This document shows, piece after piece, positions 37,502 through 46,903 of a DNA stretch of 64,000 nucleotides (position 1 is its first letter; every line of letters starts with the position of its first letter). The notes below the pieces were generated by a model. It was not told where the DNA came from. It searched no databases and saw nothing but the letters and a program-made list of their open reading frames with translations. The stretch spans positions 4,092,001 to 4,156,000 of the forward strand of contig NZ_CP125947.1 of NCBI RefSeq assembly GCF_030064165.1, read 5' to 3'. The position numbers and the translations under genes are program-made. The DNA is from Comamonas resistens. Lineage in GTDB: Bacteria; Pseudomonadota; Gammaproteobacteria; Burkholderiales; Burkholderiaceae_C.

Positions 37502-37520
37502 GTCATAACGGGGAAAACAC

Positions 37521-38039
37521 ATGAACTCCAATACTGATACGTCCCGCTCCACCAAGGCCTCTGCGCCAGTGGCGTTGCACGCCAGAACGTCCGTTGAACA
37601 GGTCGAGGAAGGCCGGGAACTGGCGCCCAAATTCGATCAGGATGGCCTGATCGCTTGCATTACCTCCGATGCCGACAGTGGCGACGTGCTGATGCTGGGC
37701 TACATGAACCACGAAGCCTTGGTGAAGACTGTTCAAACTGGGGAAGCGCACTACTGGAGTCGATCGCGGAAAACGCTGTGGCACAAAGGGGCAACCAGCG
37801 GCTTGGTGCAGGTAGTCGAAGAAATGCGCATCGACGATGACCAAGATGCGGTATGGCTACGTGTTCGCGTATCCGGCTCCGGTGCGAGTTGCCACGTCGG
37901 CTATCGCTCATGCTTTTACCGGCGCATTCCAGTTGGCAAAGAGCATGAAGCAGGAAAGGAACTGGTATTCACCGAATCGAGCAAGACCTTTGATCCCAAA
38001 CTGATCTATGGAGATGTACCCAACCCGACGCTTCTGTAA
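37521..38039 (+). CDS. hisI: phosphoribosyl-AMP cyclohydrolase paralogue lacking one Cys ligand
   Basis: This 172-residue HisI would open phosphoribosyl-AMP in histidine synthesis. Usual HisI has three conserved Cys (D-C-D-x-D, then ACHTG, then SCF) that bind catalytic zinc across the dimer. Here the first is Asp106 (RIDDDQDAV) while Cys124 and Cys131 stay. The N-terminal 35 residues are extra compared with typical HisI. It looks like the low-zinc form reported in COG0523 neighbourhoods. It is the last gene of the Zur operon, 19 bp after fur. Confidence 0.9.
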   Translation: MNSNTDTSRSTKASAPVALHARTSVEQVEEGRELAPKFDQDGLIACITSDADSGDVLMLGYMNHEALVKTVQTGEAHYWSRSRKTLWHKGATSGLVQVVEEMRIDDDQDAVWLRVRVSGSGASCHVGYRSCFYRRIPVGKEHEAGKELVFTESSKTFDPKLIYGDVPNPTLL

Positions 38040-38075
38040 GCAGAACGTCGCACTTGATGATGTAGGGGGGGCAGA

Positions 38076-38990
38076 ATGGAAATTCGCCATCTTCGTTGCT
38101 TTCTCGCAGTGGCTGAAGAACTTCACTTCGCCCGCGCTGCCGAGCGGCTGCATATCGACCAGTCGCCTCTGTCGCGCACCATCAAAGAGTTGGAGGAAGA
38201 ACTTGGCGCTCGTCTTTTCGTGCGCACGACTCGCAGTACACAGCTGACACGCGCGGGACGGCTATTCCTGGAGCATGTTCCGCGTGTCTTCTCGGCAGTA
38301 GATCAAGCCCGCGATAGCGTCAAGTCTGTTACCAACGGCTTTCACGGACAACTGCGCATTGCGTTGTCTGACGGCATCACACCATCGCGGCTCCCAGCAT
38401 TGCTAGCACGTAGCCGTGAAGAAGATCCCGAGGTGGAGATCCGACTATTTGAAGTTCCACTGGCTCAGCAACTCAAGGGTTTGCACGACGACCTGTACGA
38501 TGCTGGCTTCTCCATGGCTGCAGATGCAGGTGATGGCATCATCGCCACTCCCGCGTGGGAGGACGAACTAATGGTTGCGGTGCCGGCTCGCCATCCAGTG
38601 CTCACCTTCAAGCAAGTTCCACTGCAAGAAGTACTGCGATACCCGTTGGTGCTGGGCGACCCCGCCATTTGCGAGGGTCATGCGCGTCAGGTTGATCGGT
38701 TCCTTCGTAAGTGCGAACAAGAGCCACTTATCGTCCAGAGGGTAGCGACCTTCGACGTGATGATGACCTTGGTTTCCGCCGGTATCGCTTTGGGTTTGGC
38801 AGGTGCGGCGCATATTTCTTCCAGTCGCGAGTCTGGCGTCGTCCCTCGATGCATAGCTGGCACGCCAACCATGCTCACAACCTATCTTCTGCGACGTGAT
38901 GCAGCGCCGACTGAGATGCTGGCCCGGTTCATCGAACGAGTGACTTTCATTGATTCGGCGGATGACTTGAGCATCACCGAAGACTCCTGA
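38076..38990 (+). CDS. LysR-family regulator at the start of the transfer module
   Basis: A 304-residue LysR protein with the N-terminal helix-turn-helix (LHFARAAERLHIDQSPLSRTI) and a full effector-binding domain. In Tn4371-type elements a LysR gene, often called traR, is upstream of traG, and this one has that position. Its function is probably to control transfer genes, not zinc genes. It begins 36 bp after hisI. Confidence 0.82.
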   Translation: MEIRHLRCFLAVAEELHFARAAERLHIDQSPLSRTIKELEEELGARLFVRTTRSTQLTRAGRLFLEHVPRVFSAVDQARDSVKSVTNGFHGQLRIALSDGITPSRLPALLARSREEDPEVEIRLFEVPLAQQLKGLHDDLYDAGFSMAADAGDGIIATPAWEDELMVAVPARHPVLTFKQVPLQEVLRYPLVLGDPAICEGHARQVDRFLRKCEQEPLIVQRVATFDVMMTLVSAGIALGLAGAAHISSSRESGVVPRCIAGTPTMLTTYLLRRDAAPTEMLARFIERVTFIDSADDLSITEDS

Positions 38991-39015
38991 CCCATCCGAT
39001 GAAAGGACTGGAACC

Positions 39016-39246
39016 ATGAACAAAGTGCTGCCGCTGATGATGATGGCCGCCACGCTGACCGCATGTGGACAATCCCAACCTTCGGAAACCGTGGACTACC
39101 TTGTGGCCCATCCCGACCGCATCAAGGAACTCCAGCGCCAATGCAAGGAGGATCGCGCAAAGGTCGGCGATGAACTCTGCGCGCGCACGGCCGAAGCCGC
39201 CAACCGGCGCTTCTTCGGTGATCGGCCGGAGCAGAAATCCAAGTAG
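39016..39246 (+). CDS. EexN-like entry-exclusion lipoprotein
   Basis: A 76-residue lipoprotein with lipobox LTAC-G (Cys17) and the EexN pattern VDYLVAHPDRIKELQRQC, then CARTAEAANRRFF. Such proteins block entry of related elements. A good RBS (AAAGGA) is 11 bp upstream. A second, related protein is encoded within the trb operon. Confidence 0.8.
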   Translation: MNKVLPLMMMAATLTACGQSQPSETVDYLVAHPDRIKELQRQCKEDRAKVGDELCARTAEAANRRFFGDRPEQKSK

Positions 39247-39297
39247 CGCCCCTTGCAGTCGCTAGGCCGCGACAGAATTCGCACCGTTACTTCGTCA

Positions 39298-39331
39298 CGC
39301 CGCAACGCGCCCGCGTTCGCGGCGTTTTTAT
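39298..39331 (+). terminator. predicted Rho-independent terminator after eexN
   Basis: CGCCGCAACGC pairs with GCGTTCGCGGCG (one bulged base) and a TTTTTA run follows. It separates the LysR-EexN unit from traG, so traG needs its own promoter in 39332-39450. Confidence 0.75.
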
Positions 39332-39463
39332 TGTCTTCGCCACAGCAAGAAGTCTGGCTTTTTCGGCCTGAATTGCCGCCATAACGGCCTTTGACCGACC
39401 TGCGCACGCGCCTTGATCCTCAGTGCTGCGGCACCTCCGTGTGCCGTGATTGGAGGCAAGGTC

Positions 39464-41473
39464 ATGCAAGGGACGAACGTGCTGTTCGGTCAGATTGCCG
39501 TCGTATTCGGCATCGTGATCGCCGGCGTGTGGGCAGCCACACAATGGACGGCAGCGGCCCTTGGCTATCAAGTACGCCTTGGCTCGCCCTGGTTCGACTT
39601 TCTGGGCACGCCGGTCTACCACCCGTGGCGGTTGTTCGAGTGGTGGTTCTTCTTCGACGCCTACGCGCCGCGTGTCTTCGACATCGGCGGGGCGATTGCC
39701 GGCGGCAGCGGCCTTGTCGCCGTGCTGGTCGCCATCGGCATGTCGATCTGGCGCTCGCGCCAATCTCGCCTCGTCACCACCTACGGCTCGGCCCGCTGGG
39801 CGAACGCGAAGGACATTCGCAAGGCGGGCCTCACGCAGCCGGCAGGCGTATTCCTCGGCCAGCACGACCGCCAATACCTGCGCCACGAAGGCCCGGAACA
39901 CGTCCTGACCTTCGCGCCCACGCGTTCGGGCAAGGGCGTCGGCCTGGTCGTGCCGACGCTGCTTTCCTGGCCCGCGTCCGCCGTCGTCCACGATATCAAG
40001 GGCGAGAACTGGCAGATCACCGCCGGCTGGCGCAGCCGTTTCAGCCACTGCCTGCTGTTCAACCCGACCGATGCGAAGTCGGCAGCCTACAACCCGCTGC
40101 TGGAGGTTCGGCGCGGCGCGCATGAGGTGCGCGACGTGCAGAACATCGCGGACATTCTGGTCGATCCCGAAGGCGCACTGGAGAAGCGCAACCATTGGGA
40201 GAAGACTTCGCACGCGCTGCTGGTCGGCGCCATCTTGCATGTGCTCTACGCAGGCGAAGACAAGACCCTTCGCGGCGTCGCCAACTTCCTCTCCGACCCG
40301 GCCAGCCCGTTCGAGCTGACCTTGCATCGGATGATGACCACACCGCACCTTGGCGATGGCCCTCATCCCGTCGTCGCTTCGGCGGCGCGCGAAGTGCTCA
40401 ACAAGTCGGACAACGAGCGTTCCGGCGTGTTGAGCACGGCCATGTCCTTCCTCGGCCTGTACCGCGATCCCACGGTGGCCGAAGTCACCTCGCGCTGTGA
40501 CTGGCGCATCGCCGATCTCATTTCCGCTGAGCACCCCGTATCGCTGTACCTGGTGGTGCCGCCGTCGGACATTTCGCGCACCAAACCGCTGATTCGCCTG
40601 ATCCTCAACCAGATCGGCCGCCGCCTTACGGAATCGCTCGACGGCTCTGACGGCATCGAGCGGCGCCACAAGCTGCTGCTGATGCTCGACGAGTTCCCGG
40701 CCTTGGGCCGGCTCGACTTCTTCGAGACAGCACTTGCCTTCATGGCCGGCTACGGCATCCGCAGCTTCCTTATCGCGCAGTCACTCAACCAGATCGACAA
40801 AGCCTACGGCCAGAACCATTCCATCCTCGACAACTGCCATGTGCGCGTGACCTTTGCCACGAATGACGAACGCACGGCCAAACGGATTTCAGAAACGCTC
40901 GGCACAGCCACCGAGCTGCGCGCGCAGCGCAACTACGCGGGCCACCGACTCGCGCCGTGGCTGGGGCATCTCATGGTGTCACGCCAGGAGACCGCTCGCC
41001 CGCTGCTGACGCCGGGCGAAGTCATGCAGCTTCCGCCCGACGAGGCCGTGGTGATGGTGTCCAGCGTGGCGCCGATCAAGGCCCGAAAGTTGCGCTACTA
41101 CGCCGACGCCAATTTCAAGCGGCGCGTGCTGCCACCGCCCGCGCTGGCGGGCGGCCAGTACGCCGACGCGCCGCCGCTGCGCCCCGACGACTGGAGCGGG
41201 CTGGCGATTCCTGTCACGTCTGTCGCACCGGCCACGGCGTCCGCCGCTGGCTTGGAACACCTGGGCGCAACCGACGACGGCGGCCCACGCCGCCAGCCCG
41301 AACTCTCCGAAACCGTTGCCTACGACCCCGAACTGGCCGCCCCCGTGGCCGATCTCGGGCTACTCGATGACGACGACGACCTGCCGCTTCCCCTTCCTCG
41401 CCAGCTTGATCCGGCCATGCAGCGCACGGCCCGGCTGGCTTCCCTCGACCCCAACGACGGAATCGAGCTATGA
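39464..41473 (+). CDS. traG: type IV coupling protein
   Basis: The 669-residue VirD4/TraG protein links the relaxosome to the mating channel. It has two N-terminal helices (about 8-28 and 75-100), Walker A APTRSGKGVGLVVPTLL near 152 and Walker B LLMLDEFPALGRLDFFE near 403. The start at 39464 has GGAGG 7 bp upstream. It overlaps the CopG gene by 4 bp, the first of the run of coupled genes through the trb operon. Confidence 0.93.
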   Translation: MQGTNVLFGQIAVVFGIVIAGVWAATQWTAAALGYQVRLGSPWFDFLGTPVYHPWRLFEWWFFFDAYAPRVFDIGGAIAGGSGLVAVLVAIGMSIWRSRQSRLVTTYGSARWANAKDIRKAGLTQPAGVFLGQHDRQYLRHEGPEHVLTFAPTRSGKGVGLVVPTLLSWPASAVVHDIKGENWQITAGWRSRFSHCLLFNPTDAKSAAYNPLLEVRRGAHEVRDVQNIADILVDPEGALEKRNHWEKTSHALLVGAILHVLYAGEDKTLRGVANFLSDPASPFELTLHRMMTTPHLGDGPHPVVASAAREVLNKSDNERSGVLSTAMSFLGLYRDPTVAEVTSRCDWRIADLISAEHPVSLYLVVPPSDISRTKPLIRLILNQIGRRLTESLDGSDGIERRHKLLLMLDEFPALGRLDFFETALAFMAGYGIRSFLIAQSLNQIDKAYGQNHSILDNCHVRVTFATNDERTAKRISETLGTATELRAQRNYAGHRLAPWLGHLMVSRQETARPLLTPGEVMQLPPDEAVVMVSSVAPIKARKLRYYADANFKRRVLPPPALAGGQYADAPPLRPDDWSGLAIPVTSVAPATASAAGLEHLGATDDGGPRRQPELSETVAYDPELAAPVADLGLLDDDDDLPLPLPRQLDPAMQRTARLASLDPNDGIEL

Positions 41474-41934
41474 GCCACTACCGCCTGAACCTCTTTATCC
41501 AGCCCGAGCACGCCCAACGGCTCGATGAACTGGCCGCCAAGAAAGGCGTGTCCAAGTCCAGCATCGTCGCTGCCGCCTTGGCGTTCTGGCTGTCGCCGGA
41601 CGCGGCCGATCAGCGCGAGGCGGCCATCGCCAAGCGTCTTGATCGGCTGTCGCGCCAGGCCGAGCGCATGGAGCGTGACCAGAACATCGCCATCGAGACG
41701 CTGGCGCTGTTCATCCGCTACTACCTGACCGTCAGCACGCCGGTTCCCGAAGCACATCAAGAGGCAGCCCGCGCTCAGGGCAAGGCGCGCTTCGAGCAAT
41801 TCACCGAACAGCTCGGCCGCCACCTGATGCGGGGCCGCAGCCTGGTGCGCGACGTGGTGGAAGAACTGCATCCCGACATCACGAGCATGGCGGATGCGGC
41901 GGTGCAGACCGCCGCACAGGAGCGTGCGTCATGA
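41470..41934 (+). CDS. CopG/ribbon-helix-helix protein
   Basis: The N-terminal 45 residues of this 154-residue protein fit a ribbon-helix-helix domain (YRLNLFIQPEHAQRLDELAAKKGVSK, here in two parts). A helical C-terminal part follows. It is placed between traG and trbB, the standard position in these ICEs, and may repress the transfer operon. It overlaps both neighbours by 4 bp. Confidence 0.82.
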   Translation: MSHYRLNLFIQPEHAQRLDELAAKKGVSKSSIVAAALAFWLSPDAADQREAAIAKRLDRLSRQAERMERDQNIAIETLALFIRYYLTVSTPVPEAHQEAARAQGKARFEQFTEQLGRHLMRGRSLVRDVVEELHPDITSMADAAVQTAAQERAS

Positions 41935-42995
41935 GCGCCGTTCCCCAATCCATGACCACAGCAGCGCTCGACCGACGCATCCAGATGCTGCGCACGGCGA
42001 TGGGGCCGCTGATCGCCACCGCGCTCGAAGACCCCGACGTGGTGGAAATCATGCTCAACCCGGATCGCACCCTTTGGGTGGATCGCCTGTCATCGGGCCG
42101 CGCGCCGATGGGCGTGGAGATGCCCGAAGCCGATGGCGAGCGAATCATCCGCCTGGTCGCGGCCCACGTCGGTGCGGAAGTGCATCGCGGCCAGCCGCTG
42201 CTATCCGCCGAGCTGCCCGAAACCGGCGAACGCTTCGAGGGCATCTTGCCGCCCGCCGCACCGGGGCCGGCCTTTGCGCTGCGCAAGCGCGCCATCGGCG
42301 TGATTCCGCTGGAGCGGTACGTCGTGGAGGGAATGATGACCGCCGCCCAGGCGGCGTTTCTGGTGCGCGCCGTGCGCGAGCGCCAGAACATCCTGATCGC
42401 TGGGGCGACCAGCAGCGGCAAGACGACCTTGGCCAATGCACTGCTGGCCGAGATTGCCGCCACCGGCGACCGCGTGCTGGTGCTCGAAGACACGGTGGAG
42501 CTGCAATGCGCGGCCCGCGACCACGTTCCGCTGCGCACGCGCGCCGGCGTGGTGTCGATGACCGAGCTGGTGCGCTCGTCCATGCGCCTGCGGCCGGATC
42601 GCGTCGTCGTCGGCGAGGTGCGCGGCGCCGAGGCGCTGGATCTCATCAAGGTATGGGGAACCGGCCACCCCGGCGGCATCGCCACGATCCACGCCGGCTC
42701 CGCGCTCGGTGCGCTGCTGCGCCTGGAGCAACTGATTCTCGAAGTGGCGGTGAATCCGCCGCGTGCGTTGATCGCCGAGGCGGTCAACGTGGTGATCCAC
42801 ATCGCCGGACGCGGACGCAAGCGCCGCATCGAGAGCATCGCCCGCGTCGTCGGCTTCGACGGCGTGGGCTACCGATTGGCGGACTGGGGGGCGGACGCAC
42901 TGGAAACGCCGTTTCCCGAGCTGCCGCCACTTCCCGATGCCGCACCCGCTGCGGCGATTTCCACGTCCCTCAACCACCCTGGAGAACTGCCATGA
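41931..42995 (+). CDS. trbB: TrbB conjugal transfer ATPase (VirB11 family)
   Basis: The 354-residue hexameric ATPase has an N-terminal domain with EDPDVVEIMLNPD and Walker A GATSSGKTTLANALL near 158. An Asp box VLVLEDTVELQC and a His box GTGHPGGIATIHAGS follow. It powers assembly or function of the mating channel. The ATGA overlap with the pilin gene fixes its 3' end. Confidence 0.93.
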   Translation: MSAVPQSMTTAALDRRIQMLRTAMGPLIATALEDPDVVEIMLNPDRTLWVDRLSSGRAPMGVEMPEADGERIIRLVAAHVGAEVHRGQPLLSAELPETGERFEGILPPAAPGPAFALRKRAIGVIPLERYVVEGMMTAAQAAFLVRAVRERQNILIAGATSSGKTTLANALLAEIAATGDRVLVLEDTVELQCAARDHVPLRTRAGVVSMTELVRSSMRLRPDRVVVGEVRGAEALDLIKVWGTGHPGGIATIHAGSALGALLRLEQLILEVAVNPPRALIAEAVNVVIHIAGRGRKRRIESIARVVGFDGVGYRLADWGADALETPFPELPPLPDAAPAAAISTSLNHPGELP

Positions 42996-43384
42996 CGCAG
43001 ATGACCATTCCTGCTTTCCGTGTTTCCGTAAATCCGCTTTCGCGCCAACCCGGTAAGGCCCGGCTGCAGAGCTTGTTTCGTCCCGCCGGGCAAGGGCTGC
43101 TACTCGCCGTGCTGCTGGTGTTTCTGGCCGGTACGGCGCAGGCCGCCGGCTCCTCGATGCCGTGGGAAGGCCCGTTGCAGTCGATCTTGGAGTCGATTCA
43201 AGGGCCGGTGGCGCGCATCGTCGCGGTCATCATCATCATCGCCACGGGCCTGGCGCTGGCCTTCGGTGACACGTCGGGCGGTTTCCGCAAGCTCATCCAG
43301 ATCGTGTTCGGTCTGTCCATCGCGTTCGCGGCTTCGAGTTTCTTCCTGTCCTTCTTCAGCTTCTCTGGCGGGGCTGTCGTATGA
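42992..43384 (+). CDS. trbC: TrbC pilin precursor (VirB2 family)
   Basis: A 130-residue prepilin with a long leader ending in AGTAQA and two helices in the mature part (PVARIVAVIIIIATGLALAFG and the C-terminal segment). It should be processed by the TraF peptidase encoded at the left end of the window. The start overlaps the trbB stop. Confidence 0.88.
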   Translation: MTQMTIPAFRVSVNPLSRQPGKARLQSLFRPAGQGLLLAVLLVFLAGTAQAAGSSMPWEGPLQSILESIQGPVARIVAVIIIIATGLALAFGDTSGGFRKLIQIVFGLSIAFAASSFFLSFFSFSGGAVV

Positions 43385-43653
43385 GCGGCCCGGACACCTT
43401 CGCGGCCGGGTTCGAGGTGCCGCTGCATCGCTCGCTCACCGAGCCGATCCTGCTGGGCGGGGCGCCGCGCACCGTGGCGATTGCCAACGGCACGCTGGCC
43501 GCCGCCGTCGGGCTGGGCCTGCAACTGTGGATTCCAGGCGTGGAGCTCTGGATCGTCGGCCATGCGCTGGCGGTCTGGGGCGCGCGCCTTGATCCGCAGT
43601 TCATGGCCGTGTTCGCCCGGCACATCAAGCACCGCCCATTGCTGGACGTGTGA
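43381..43653 (+). CDS. trbD: TrbD (VirB3-like) membrane protein
   Basis: The 90-residue inner-membrane protein has the VirB3 pattern: a start rich in VPLHRSLTEPILLGGAPR and two helices (about 35-70). The family is needed for pilus biogenesis. It sits between trbC and trbE, overlapping trbC by 4 bp and 12 bp before trbE. Confidence 0.88.
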   Translation: MSGPDTFAAGFEVPLHRSLTEPILLGGAPRTVAIANGTLAAAVGLGLQLWIPGVELWIVGHALAVWGARLDPQFMAVFARHIKHRPLLDV

Positions 43654-43665
43654 GGGGATGCCGCC

Positions 43666-46140
43666 ATGTTGAACCTTGCCGAATACCGCCAGCGGCCCGC
43701 GCTGCTGGCCGACTGGCTGCCTTGGGCCGGGCTGATCGCGCCGGGCGTCGTCTTGAACAAGGACGGCAGTTTCCAACGCACAGCACGGTTTCGCGGGCCT
43801 GACCTCGACAGCGCGACGCAAGGCGAGCTGATCGCCACCAGCGCACGGCTGAACAACGCGCTGCGCCGGATGGGCTCGGGCTGGGCGCTGTTCATCGAGG
43901 CCGAGCGCCGAGCTGCGGCCGACTACCCACATTCTGACTTTCCCGAACCGTTGTCCTGGCTGGTGGACGAGGAACGGCGCGCGGCCTTTGAGGAATCGGG
44001 CAACCATTTCGAGAGCGGCTATCACCTGACGCTGGTGTATTTGCCGCCCGAAGAATCCCGCGCCCGCGCGGTCGGCATGTTGTACGAGAACCGTCCGACC
44101 GAAGGCGTGGACTGGCGCGAACGCCTGACCGCCTTCGTCGCGGAAACGGATCGCGTTTTCGACCTGCTCGATGGCGTGATGCCGGAGATCGCATGGCTGG
44201 ATGACAGCCAGACGCTGACCTATCTGCACGCCACCATCTCGACGCGGCGCTACCGGGTCGCAGCGCCCGAGGTGCCATTCCACCTCGACGCGCTGCTGAC
44301 CGACTCGCCGCTAGTCGGTGGCCTGGCTCCCATGCTGGGCGACCAGCACCTGCGTGTGGCGACGGTGCGGGGCTTCCCGACCTCGACCTGGCCGGGGATT
44401 CTGGACGACCTCAACCGCCTGGGATTTGCGTACCGCTGGAGTACGCGCTTTCTGTGCCTCGACAAATCCGAGGCGGAAAAAGAACTCGCCCGCCTGCGCC
44501 GCCAGTGGTTCGCCAAGCGCAAGAACGTCATCGCGCTGCTACGCGAAACGATCTTTCAGCAGGAGTCGCCGCTGGTGGATACCGACGCCAGCAACAAGGC
44601 CGCCGACGCGGACGCCGCCTTGCAGGAGCTGGGCAGCGACCAGGTGGCCTTCGGCTACCTGACGGCGACCGTCACCGTCATGGACGAGGACGCCGGCGCA
44701 GCCGACGAGAAGCTGCGCATGGTGGAGCGCGTCATCCAGGGCCGGGGGTTCGTCACCATCCCCGAAACGCTCAACGCCGTGGATGCGTGGCTGTCCTCGC
44801 TCCCCGGCAACGCCTACGCCAACGTGCGCCAGCCCATTGTCTCGACGCTGAACCTGGCGCACCTGATGCCGGTGTCGGCGGTATGGGCCGGGCCGGAGAA
44901 GAACGACCACCTGGACGGCCCGCCGCTGATCGTCACCCGCACCGATGGCGCGACGCCGTTCCGGCTGGTGACGCACATCGGCGACGTGGGCCACACGCTG
45001 GTCGCTGGCCCGACCGGCATGGGCAAGTCGGTCTTGCTCGCCACCCTGGCGATGCAGTTCCGCCGCTATCGCGGCTCGCGCATCTTCGCCTTCGACATGG
45101 GCCGCTCAATGCGCGCCACGATCCTCGGGCTGGGCGGCGAGCACTACGACCTCGGAACGGATGGCGAAATCGCCTTCCAGCCGCTTGCCCGCATCGACCG
45201 TGAGGGCTACCGCACCTGGGCGGCCGAATGGATCGAAGGCCGCTTGCGGCACGAGGGTGTGGCGGTCGGGCCGGACGAGAAGGCCGCTATCTGGTCAGCC
45301 CTGGGCAGCCTGGCCGGGGCGCCGGTGGAGCAGCGCACGATGACCGGCCTGTCGGTGCTGCTGCAATCGAATGCGCTGCGCCAAGCGCTCGCGCCCTATG
45401 TGCTCGGCGGTGCGCACGGCAAGCTGCTGGACGCCGACCACGACCGGCTGGGCATGGCCGACGTGCAGTGCTTCGAGATGGAGGAGCTGATGCACAGCAA
45501 GGCCGCCGTCATGGCCGTGCTGCATTACCTCTTTGCGCGCTTCGACGAACGCTTTGACGGTGCGCCCACGCTGCTGATCCTCGATGAAGCGTGGCTGTTC
45601 TTGGATGACCCGGTGTTTGCGGCACGCATCCGCCAGTGGCTCAAGACGCTGCGCAAGAAAAACGTGTCGGTGATCTTCGCCACGCAGAGCCTTGCCGACA
45701 TCAAGGATTCGAGCATCGCGCCCGCGATCATCGAAAGCTGCGCAAGCCGCATCTTCCTGCCGAACCCGCAGGCGACCGAGCCGCAGATTCGAGCTATCTA
45801 CGAAGGCTTCGGCCTCAACAGCCGCCAGATCGAAATCGTCGCCACCGCGCAGCCCAAGCGCGACTACTACTACCAATCCCGTCTCGGCAACCGCTTGTTC
45901 GACCTTGACCTGGGGCCGGCGACGCTGGCCTTCGTGGGCGCCTCCACGCCGCAAGACCAGCGTGACATGGACGCAGTGCTCGCCGCAGTCGATGCCAGCT
46001 CCGCAGCGTCTTCCCCGTTCGCAGCCGCGTGGCTGCGCCACCGCAGCCTCGATTGGGCGGCCGAGCTGCTGCGTGACTTCCCCGGCACGCCGCCGACCGC
46101 CGCCTTTGTTCCCACCCATCCGCAGGAGAACCAGCCATGA
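43666..46140 (+). CDS. trbE: TrbE conjugation ATPase (VirB4 family)
   Basis: The largest transfer ATPase, 824 residues. The N-terminal CagE/TrbE domain is followed by Walker A GPTGMGKSVLLATLAM near 448, Walker B LLILDEAWLFLDDP and the late motif VIFATQSLADIKDS. It drives pilus assembly and DNA export. The start has GAGGGG upstream and the stop overlaps trbJ. Confidence 0.94.
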   Translation: MLNLAEYRQRPALLADWLPWAGLIAPGVVLNKDGSFQRTARFRGPDLDSATQGELIATSARLNNALRRMGSGWALFIEAERRAAADYPHSDFPEPLSWLVDEERRAAFEESGNHFESGYHLTLVYLPPEESRARAVGMLYENRPTEGVDWRERLTAFVAETDRVFDLLDGVMPEIAWLDDSQTLTYLHATISTRRYRVAAPEVPFHLDALLTDSPLVGGLAPMLGDQHLRVATVRGFPTSTWPGILDDLNRLGFAYRWSTRFLCLDKSEAEKELARLRRQWFAKRKNVIALLRETIFQQESPLVDTDASNKAADADAALQELGSDQVAFGYLTATVTVMDEDAGAADEKLRMVERVIQGRGFVTIPETLNAVDAWLSSLPGNAYANVRQPIVSTLNLAHLMPVSAVWAGPEKNDHLDGPPLIVTRTDGATPFRLVTHIGDVGHTLVAGPTGMGKSVLLATLAMQFRRYRGSRIFAFDMGRSMRATILGLGGEHYDLGTDGEIAFQPLARIDREGYRTWAAEWIEGRLRHEGVAVGPDEKAAIWSALGSLAGAPVEQRTMTGLSVLLQSNALRQALAPYVLGGAHGKLLDADHDRLGMADVQCFEMEELMHSKAAVMAVLHYLFARFDERFDGAPTLLILDEAWLFLDDPVFAARIRQWLKTLRKKNVSVIFATQSLADIKDSSIAPAIIESCASRIFLPNPQATEPQIRAIYEGFGLNSRQIEIVATAQPKRDYYYQSRLGNRLFDLDLGPATLAFVGASTPQDQRDMDAVLAAVDASSAASSPFAAAWLRHRSLDWAAELLRDFPGTPPTAAFVPTHPQENQP

Positions 46141-46892
46141 AAACCCATGCCCCCAAGCTCGCAGCCCTGACCGCCGCCTGCGTGCTCGTCTTCGGTATCG
46201 CGCAGCCCGCGCACGCGCTGTTCGGCGTCGGCGACATCGTGCTCGACCCGACCAATCTGGTGCAGAACACGCTCACCGCCGTTCGCACGCTGGAGCAGAT
46301 CAACAACCAGATCCGCCAGCTTCAGAACGAAGCGCAGATGCTCATCAACCAGGCGCGTAACCTGGCCAGCCTGCCGTCCAGCGTGGTGGGCCAGTTGCGC
46401 GCGAACCTGGCGACCACCCAGCGTCTCATCGCGCAGGCCAAGGGATTGGCCTACGACGTGACGAGCATCGACCGAGAGTTCGCGCGCCTGTATCCCGAGA
46501 AGTACGCGGCCACGGTGAGCGGCAATCAGATGTACCTCGATGCGCAGGAGCGGTGGAAGAACACGCTCAACGGCCTGCAAACCACCATGCAGATGCAGGC
46601 GCAGGCATCGCAGAACCTCCAGGACGATGAAAGCGTGCTGGCCGATCTGGTCGGCAAGAGCCAGTCGGCGCAAGGCGCGCTGCAGGCGATGCAGGCCATG
46701 AACCAGTTGCTCGCCTTGCAGGCCAAGCAGTCGATCCAGACGCAGCGGCTGCAGATCACGCAGGATCGCGCGGCCTCGCTGGAGCTGGCGCGGCAGGCCG
46801 CCGCCGTCGAACGGGGCCGCGAGGTGAACCGGCGATTCCTGGGTGAAGGCACGCCGTACACGCCGCAACCCGTCAACTTCTACAGCCGCTGA
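46137..46892 (+). CDS. trbJ: TrbJ (VirB5-like) mating-pair protein
   Basis: A 251-residue secreted protein with a signal peptide ending AQPAHA and a long helical body rich in Gln (EQINNQIRQLQNEAQM). VirB5-like proteins sit at the pilus tip. It overlaps trbE by 4 bp and is followed by the lipoprotein gene after 11 bp. Confidence 0.9.
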   Translation: MKTHAPKLAALTAACVLVFGIAQPAHALFGVGDIVLDPTNLVQNTLTAVRTLEQINNQIRQLQNEAQMLINQARNLASLPSSVVGQLRANLATTQRLIAQAKGLAYDVTSIDREFARLYPEKYAATVSGNQMYLDAQERWKNTLNGLQTTMQMQAQASQNLQDDESVLADLVGKSQSAQGALQAMQAMNQLLALQAKQSIQTQRLQITQDRAASLELARQAAAVERGREVNRRFLGEGTPYTPQPVNFYSR

Positions 46893-46903
46893 CGGGTGAT
46901 GCC

